In this document: positions 59,624 through 64,000 of the stretch, in pieces
Position numbering within the stretch: the stretch's first letter is position 1
Layout: each line of letters opens with the position of its first letter
NCBI GenBank assembly: GCA_013416405.1
Contig: JACCET010000006.1
Span: forward strand, 248,001-312,000
From: Alcaligenaceae bacterium
GTDB taxonomy: Bacteria > Pseudomonadota > Gammaproteobacteria > Burkholderiales > Burkholderiaceae_B
DNA length: 64,000 nucleotides
Direction of reading: 5' to 3'
Notes under the pieces: generated by a model
The model's database searches: none
What the model was told of the DNA's origin: nothing
What the model saw: only the letters and a program-made list of their open reading frames with translations
Made by a program: the position numbers and the translations under genes

Positions 59624-60553
59624 CTAGCGGCGACGGCTCAGCACCACCGCCCCCGCCAGCACGAAGGCGGTGCCCAGCAACTGTATGACGGTAATCGGCT
59701 CATCCAGCAGCCAGGCTGCCAAAAACAGTACGGACACCGGCCCCAGCAAACCCAGTTGCGCCGTCATGGGTGCGCCTATTCTGGCCACCGCCCACATCGT
59801 CATGAAGGTGGGTACCACCGTATTGAATACAGCGTGGAACATGGACAACTGATATACCTGGCGGACTTGATTCAGGCCATCCAGGCCATACACAGTAAAA
59901 AAATGCACCATGCTGACCACCGCTGACACGGTCATGGCATAAGCCACCAGACGGGTGGCGCCCACTCGCTTGATGAGTTCTCCGGAACCTATAAGGTAAA
60001 TCGCATAGGTCAAGGCGCTGGCCAATACGAGCAGCGCACCCAGCATGACCTCATCGCCGCTAAACGAAAGGTCTTGCAAAAAGACAAACATCACACCCAG
60101 GTAGGACAGCCCCAGGGCCGCCCACTGACCGGGCTTAATGGATCGCTTCAGAAATACCGCCGATATCAGCAATACGAAAGTAGGAGACAAAAACAGTATC
60201 AGGCGCTCGAGACCAGCGGAGATATATTGCAGTCCCATGAAATCGAGATAGCTGGACAGGTAATAACCAATGACCCCCAGGAAAACCAGCTGCAGACGCT
60301 CCTTGCCAGTCAATATGGGTAGCTTGCCCAGCTTTGCCTGGCGCGCCTGAAAATAGGCAATGACCAAAAAAAAGGGCAGTGACAACATCATGCGAAAACC
60401 GATCACCGTCAGGGCATCCACCCCGTAACGGTAGGTCAGCTTGGCCACGATGGCCTTGGCCGAGAAGCAGACAGCCCCCAGACCGGCCAATAGAAACCCT
60501 GCCCAAAATTCCTGGCTTCTGCTTCTATCGGTAGTACGGGAAATGGAATCCAT
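59624..60553 (-). CDS. DMT-superfamily transporter (EamA domains)
   Basis: 309-residue protein with ten predicted helices in two EamA repeats (about 18-150 and 165-300). Patterns YLSSYLDFMGLQYISAGLERL near 95-115 and PMTAQLGLLGPVSVLFLAAWLLDEPIT near 255-280 are typical. The substrate, possibly amino acids or metabolites, is unknown. It converges with the patatin gene and has no neighbours on its strand. Confidence 0.88.
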   Translation of the reverse strand: MDSISRTTDRSRSQEFWAGFLLAGLGAVCFSAKAIVAKLTYRYGVDALTVIGFRMMLSLPFFLVIAYFQARQAKLGKLPILTGKERLQLVFLGVIGYYLSSYLDFMGLQYISAGLERLILFLSPTFVLLISAVFLKRSIKPGQWAALGLSYLGVMFVFLQDLSFSGDEVMLGALLVLASALTYAIYLIGSGELIKRVGATRLVAYAMTVSAVVSMVHFFTVYGLDGLNQVRQVYQLSMFHAVFNTVVPTFMTMWAVARIGAPMTAQLGLLGPVSVLFLAAWLLDEPITVIQLLGTAFVLAGAVVLSRRR

Positions 60554-60673
60554 GAAATAAGGTCAGCCAAGAAAGGTGAAAGTGCTATTTTGCCTGAAAC
60601 GCCCGACGGCGGGTTCAGCGCAAGGATGCTCAAGCGCAACGATGCCCATTCAGCCGGCATGCAGTTCAAAGTA

Positions 60674-60688
60674 TTTGCCTAGGCAGAT
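60674..60688. promoter_or_regulatory. MarR-type operator copy upstream of marR
   Basis: TTTGCCTAGGCAGA with palindromic core TGCCTAGGCA at 60676-60685, 25-35 bases before the marR ATG. The same core recurs in the larger palindrome at 61313-61328, suggesting autoregulation. Confidence 0.65.
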
Positions 60689-60709
60689 AAATGGAACTAG
60701 AATGCGCAG

Positions 60710-61261
60710 ATGACCAAGCCCGCCACCGCCCGCACAAGCCGCAAGAACACCACTGCGCCCAAGTCCGGCGACCAACAGGCCTACTACTCAGCTGACATGC
60801 TGGCAAGCAGTCGCGACAACAACATCGGCATATTGATAAAGCTGGTGCAGGGCTCTCTGAACCGCATGATAGACCAGCGCGTTTCGCCACTTGGCCTTAC
60901 CGCCATGCAATGGCGGCCGCTGGTCATCATTCATCACTTGGGCGTCAACACGCCCGCCGAACTCTCGCGCCACAGCCATGTCGATACCGGTGCCATGACG
61001 CGCACGCTGGACAGACTCGAAGCCAAAAGCTTCATTACGCGCCAGCGCTCTCCCGACGATCGTCGCGTAGTCATCATCGAACTGACAGAAAGCGGTCTGC
61101 AGGTTGCCAGACAGATTCTGCCGATTATCGCCGCGAGCCTGAATGACCACCTGCACGGCTTCAGCAAGACGGAAATACAGAACCTGATCAGTGGGCTGCA
61201 ACGCATGCTGGTCAATGGCAACATACCGGTCGACACACAGGCCCTGCCCGAGCAGTCTTAA
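60710..61261 (+). CDS. MarR-family repressor of the efflux operon
   Basis: 183 residues; an N-terminal basic extension of about 40 residues precedes a MarR winged helix (QRVSPLGLTAMQWRPLVII near 57-75, LSRHSHVDTGAMTRTLDRLE near 84-103, SPDDRRVVIIELTESGLQVA near 113-132). It is followed by the efflux operon, with a palindrome in the gap that it probably binds. The induced ligand is unknown; homologues release DNA on binding phenolics or drugs. Confidence 0.9.
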   Translation: MTKPATARTSRKNTTAPKSGDQQAYYSADMLASSRDNNIGILIKLVQGSLNRMIDQRVSPLGLTAMQWRPLVIIHHLGVNTPAELSRHSHVDTGAMTRTLDRLEAKSFITRQRSPDDRRVVIIELTESGLQVARQILPIIAASLNDHLHGFSKTEIQNLISGLQRMLVNGNIPVDTQALPEQS

Positions 61262-61304
61262 CCTTTGAATCAGTGCGTCCGTTTTTTGAAGATCGCAACA
61301 AATT

Positions 61305-61328
61305 TATAATATAATTGCCTAGGCAATT
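61305..61328 (+). promoter_or_regulatory. MarR operator and -10 of the efflux operon
   Basis: TATAAT (61305-61310) followed at once by the perfect 16-bp palindrome AATTGCCTAGGCAATT (61313-61328). A repressor bound here would cover the -10 and start site. The -35 is not clear (TTGAAG at 61286-61291 has only 13 bases spacing). Confidence 0.75.
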
Positions 61329-61396
61329 ACAGACTAGACAGCTACATTCAGCTTGATGTAAGCAAATCAGCCAACCCACTCCATTTCTCCATCAAC

Positions 61397-62797
61397 ATGA
61401 AATCATTGCTACCCATTTTGCTTGTCGCCATCCTGACGGGATGCGCCGCCATCAAGCCGGGCGTGCCAGCTGTGGCCACAATAGACGCGACGCAACTGGG
61501 CCTGCGGGACAGCGCCATAGCCTGGCCTACCGACCTATGGTGGCAGCGCTATGGCGATTCACAACTGAACCAACTGCTTACCGAGGCACTCTCTGGCAGC
61601 CCCTCGCTGGACGCAGCCCAGGCCAGACTGAATCTGGCCAATGCCACTGTCGGTAGCGCCCGTGCCGTACGGCTTCCACAGGCTAATGCCAGCTACCAGC
61701 TGACACGTGAGCGGTTCTCGGAGAACTATATTTATCCGCCCCCCTATGGGGGCTCCATGCAGACCGATACCAATCTCACACTGGACATCGGGTTTGACCT
61801 GGACTTATGGGGCCGGAATCAGGCGCGCTATGCAGCGGCTGTCTCTCGGCAACAAGCCGCCGGAGCGGATACGCAAATGGCACGCAACACTTTGGTCAGC
61901 GCAGTCATACAAAGCTACTTCAATTTGCAGAATGCGCTCGCCCAGCAACAAGTGCTGGGCGAACTCGTGACGCAGCTGGAAAATGTACTGGACATTACCC
62001 GCCAGCGTGTCGCGGCCGGCCTGGATACCACCATCGAAGCCAACCAGGCCGACTCGGCCGTGTCAGCAGCACGCGTCGAGCTAAGCCAGGCCGCCACCAA
62101 CGCAGATCTGCTGCGCAATCAGATAGCTGCCCTGATTGGCACAGGGCCACAACGCGGACGTAATATCCAGCCAGCCGCGCTGACACATACCTTCACCAGT
62201 GCGCCCGATAGCATCCCCCTGGCACTGCTGGGCCGGCGGCCCGATGTGGTGTCCGCACGTCTAAGAGTGGAGGCCAGCGCCAGCGACGTTTCCGTTGCCA
62301 AAGCCGAGTTCTATCCGAATATAAACTTGACCGCTTTTGCGGGCTTCATGTCACTGGGCTTGAGCAATCTGCTTGACGGCAACAGCCAGGCCTACGGGGT
62401 CGGCCCAGCCATTACCCTGCCCATTTTCCATGGCGGCTCGCTTAATGCGCAGCTTGATGCCCGGAACGCCGAGCGCGACCTGGCCATTGCAGACTATAAC
62501 CAAACGCTGCTGACAGCCGTCCGGGAAGTGGCCGACGCCACCACCGCCATGCAGGCGCTAAGGCAGCAGACTCTGGATCAGGCCGCCAGCTTGCGCGCCA
62601 TTACGTCAGCCTACGAGATCGCCGTCCAACGCTACAAATCCGGGCTGGGCAACTTTGTGCAAGTCCTGCTGGCCCAGAACGAAGTGCGTCGCCAAGCCAT
62701 TCTAAATACCGATATGCGCACCCGCGCCTACAAACTTGATGCCCAACTGGCAACAGCACTGGGCGGCGGTTACGACAAACACATATCGCCAAAATAA
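61397..62797 (+). CDS. Outer-membrane efflux lipoprotein, NodT/OprM family
   Basis: TolC-like channel of a tripartite efflux pump. The 466 residues start with a lipoprotein signal (lipobox LTGC near 14-17). Two efflux repeats (about 55-250 and 255-460) contain AWPTDLWWQRYGDSQLNQLL near 43-62, LGRRPDVVSARLRVEAS near 276-292, and the typical LDxGFDLDLWGR and KSGLGNFVQVLLAQNEVRRQ ends. It is first in the operon with the periplasmic adaptor and the MFS pump. Confidence 0.92.
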   Translation: MKSLLPILLVAILTGCAAIKPGVPAVATIDATQLGLRDSAIAWPTDLWWQRYGDSQLNQLLTEALSGSPSLDAAQARLNLANATVGSARAVRLPQANASYQLTRERFSENYIYPPPYGGSMQTDTNLTLDIGFDLDLWGRNQARYAAAVSRQQAAGADTQMARNTLVSAVIQSYFNLQNALAQQQVLGELVTQLENVLDITRQRVAAGLDTTIEANQADSAVSAARVELSQAATNADLLRNQIAALIGTGPQRGRNIQPAALTHTFTSAPDSIPLALLGRRPDVVSARLRVEASASDVSVAKAEFYPNINLTAFAGFMSLGLSNLLDGNSQAYGVGPAITLPIFHGGSLNAQLDARNAERDLAIADYNQTLLTAVREVADATTAMQALRQQTLDQAASLRAITSAYEIAVQRYKSGLGNFVQVLLAQNEVRRQAILNTDMRTRAYKLDAQLATALGGGYDKHISPK

Positions 62798-62813
62798 ATT
62801 CCAGGCATTCATC

Positions 62814-63986
62814 ATGACGACCTCCACACCCTCCTCCCGACGCAAACCCCTGCTGATACTGGCCACCCTTGTTTTCATTGCGATCGGCGCAGCCTATGCA
62901 ATATGGTGGTTCATCTACGCTTCCGGCTACGAAGACACTGAAGACGCTTATGTGCACGGCAACCTAGTCCAGGTCACTTCGCAGATTCCTGGAACCGTCG
63001 TTTCCATCGCTGCGGACAACACCCAGACGGTCAACAAAGGCAGCCTGCTGGTGGAACTGGACGACAGCGACACCGGCATAGCCTTGAAACAAGCCGAGGC
63101 GACGCTCGCGCAAGCAGTCAGGAAGACCCGCACGATTTTTGTGCAGAACAGCGCACTGGAAGCCGACATCGCCATGCAAACGGCCAATATCAAGCGCGCA
63201 GAAGTCGATCTGGCCAAAGCCCGCAACGACCTGAAGCGTCGTCAGGCGCTGGCCAGTTCAGGCGGCATCAGCGGTGAAGAGATTTTGCATGCCAAGACCG
63301 CCGTCAAAGCCGCCGAATCTGGCCTGGCGCAGGCACAGGCCGCCCATGCAGCCTCAGAGGCCAAGCTGCAAATCAACCTTGCCCTGACGTCGGGCACCAG
63401 CATCAAAGCCCACCCTGACGTCATGCAGGCCGCCGACCAACTGCGACAGGCATGGCTGGCCAATTCGCGCACCCGGCTTCCGGCACCGGTGGACGGCATG
63501 ATCGCACAGCGTTCCGTGCAGGTTGGCCAGCATGTCGCACCAGGCACGCCCCTAATGACCATCGTTCCCTTGCAGCAGGTGTGGGTAGAAGCGAACTTCA
63601 AGGAAAGCCAGGTGCGCCGCATGACACCCGGTCAGCAAGCCACGCTGACCGCCGATCTGTACGGCGACGACGTTCTCTATCACGGTACCGTACAAGGTCT
63701 GGCTGCCGGCACAGGCAGCGCCTTCGCCCTGCTGCCCGCACAAAATGCCAGTGGTAACTGGATCAAGGTCGTCCAGCGCATTCCCGTTCGCATCATGCTG
63801 GATCCGGAAGAGTTGGCCGCCCATCCTTTGCGTGTTGGCCTGTCCATGCACGTTGAAGTGGACTTGTCAGAACCGAAGCAAAGCATCACCACCGTAAACA
63901 GCGGCTTCAAGACCACGGTGTTCAGCGCAAGCCATGAGGCCGATGCACTGATCCAGCGCATCGTAAATGAAAATCTGGGCTCATGA
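62814..63986 (+). CDS. emrA: EmrA-like membrane-fusion protein (HlyD family)
   Basis: Adaptor between the MFS pump and the outer-membrane channel. ATG 62814 (16 bases after the NodT-like stop) gives 390 residues. There is a single N-terminal helix (about 15-37), a lipoyl-like start GYEDTEDAYVHGNLVQVTSQ near 41-60, a long alpha-helical hairpin (about 95-195) and a beta-barrel domain ending with QQATLTADLYGDDVLYHGTV. The TGA overlaps the ATG of the next gene (ATGA). Confidence 0.93.
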   Translation: MTTSTPSSRRKPLLILATLVFIAIGAAYAIWWFIYASGYEDTEDAYVHGNLVQVTSQIPGTVVSIAADNTQTVNKGSLLVELDDSDTGIALKQAEATLAQAVRKTRTIFVQNSALEADIAMQTANIKRAEVDLAKARNDLKRRQALASSGGISGEEILHAKTAVKAAESGLAQAQAAHAASEAKLQINLALTSGTSIKAHPDVMQAADQLRQAWLANSRTRLPAPVDGMIAQRSVQVGQHVAPGTPLMTIVPLQQVWVEANFKESQVRRMTPGQQATLTADLYGDDVLYHGTVQGLAAGTGSAFALLPAQNASGNWIKVVQRIPVRIMLDPEELAAHPLRVGLSMHVEVDLSEPKQSITTVNSGFKTTVFSASHEADALIQRIVNENLGS

Positions 63987-64000
63987 GCAATACCAAAAAC
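63983..64000 (+). CDS. emrB: Start of an MFS efflux pump (EmrB-like), cut by the window edge
   Basis: ATG at 63983 overlaps the emrA stop (ATGA); the frame reads MSNTKN before the window ends. Operon order NodT-like, EmrA-like, then a DHA2-type EmrB is standard, so the gene is inferred from context and not from its own sequence. Confidence 0.5.

Noticed and set aside
1-64000. CRISPR array, insertion sequence, prophage or integrase
   Set aside because: No regularly spaced repeats, no transposase-like or integrase-like protein and no terminal inverted repeats were found in the window.

Overview
The window looks like chromosome of a betaproteobacterium, most likely family Alcaligenaceae (Bordetella / Pusillimonas / Advenella type). 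Reasons seen in the sequence: moderate-to-high GC, CCA-encoded tRNAs, rnr-rlmB synteny, a DUF3348/DUF802/OmpA/DUF2894 cluster known mainly from Burkholderiales, a GGT-N7-ACC type NorR regulatory region as described in Ralstonia, and a rhizobial/burkholderial type glycerol ABC transporter. The assignment to family is inference; no rRNA is present to prove it.

Layout. 1-2.5 kb: tonB-exbB-exbD with a Fur-like box. 2.6-8.3 kb: housekeeping block (tRNA-Val, HU, a Cys/Met PLP enzyme, rlmB, rnr, tRNA-Leu). 8.4-11.4 kb: GNAT and SugE/Gdx guanidinium exporter behind a guanidine-II (mini-ykkC) type riboswitch, a divergent FMN-binding glutamate-synthase-like protein, tRNA-Met. 11.4-13.7 kb: a small decayed accessory patch next to the tRNA (ccdAB, Fic-like pseudogene, small periplasmic protein, DUF4142 remnant). 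13.7-19.6 kb: PaiB-like regulator, YceI and a proline/glycine-betaine ABC transporter with a double-length permease. 20-24 kb: a MotA/ExbB-like plus MotB/OmpA-like motor cluster with a long coiled-coil tail, resembling the ZorAB core of Zorya defence, and a neighbouring degenerate K+-channel-like protein. 25-28.8 kb: a TRAP transporter with an enlarged DctM. 28.9-30.8 kb: ugd and an NlpC/P60 lipoprotein. 30.9-41 kb: a complete glycerol module (ABC transporter, glpD, glpR, glpK). 41-42.7 kb: hipBA with clear operators. 42.8-47 kb: methyltransferase, TM2 protein, lipoate-ligase-like protein, SulP transporter. 47.1-51.7 kb: NO detoxification (quinol NO reductase, DnrN/YtfE-like protein, divergent NorR) with a sigma-54 promoter and three NorR boxes. 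51.8-56.2 kb: DUF924, tautomerase, MBL-fold persulfide-dioxygenase-like enzyme, SbmA/YddA-type ABC exporter, SirB2. 56.2-60.6 kb: YeiH, its LysR regulator, a patatin phospholipase, an EamA transporter. 60.7 kb to the end: MarR regulator and a tripartite EmrAB-type efflux operon that runs off the window.

Together the genes describe a free-living or host-associated respiratory bacterium with iron uptake, osmoprotectant and glycerol import, nitric-oxide defence, guanidine and drug efflux, and two toxin-antitoxin loci. The best candidate for a poorly described system is the four-gene motor cluster at 20-24 kb. The most precisely readable regulatory elements are the guanidine-II riboswitch and the norR/dnrN intergenic region.
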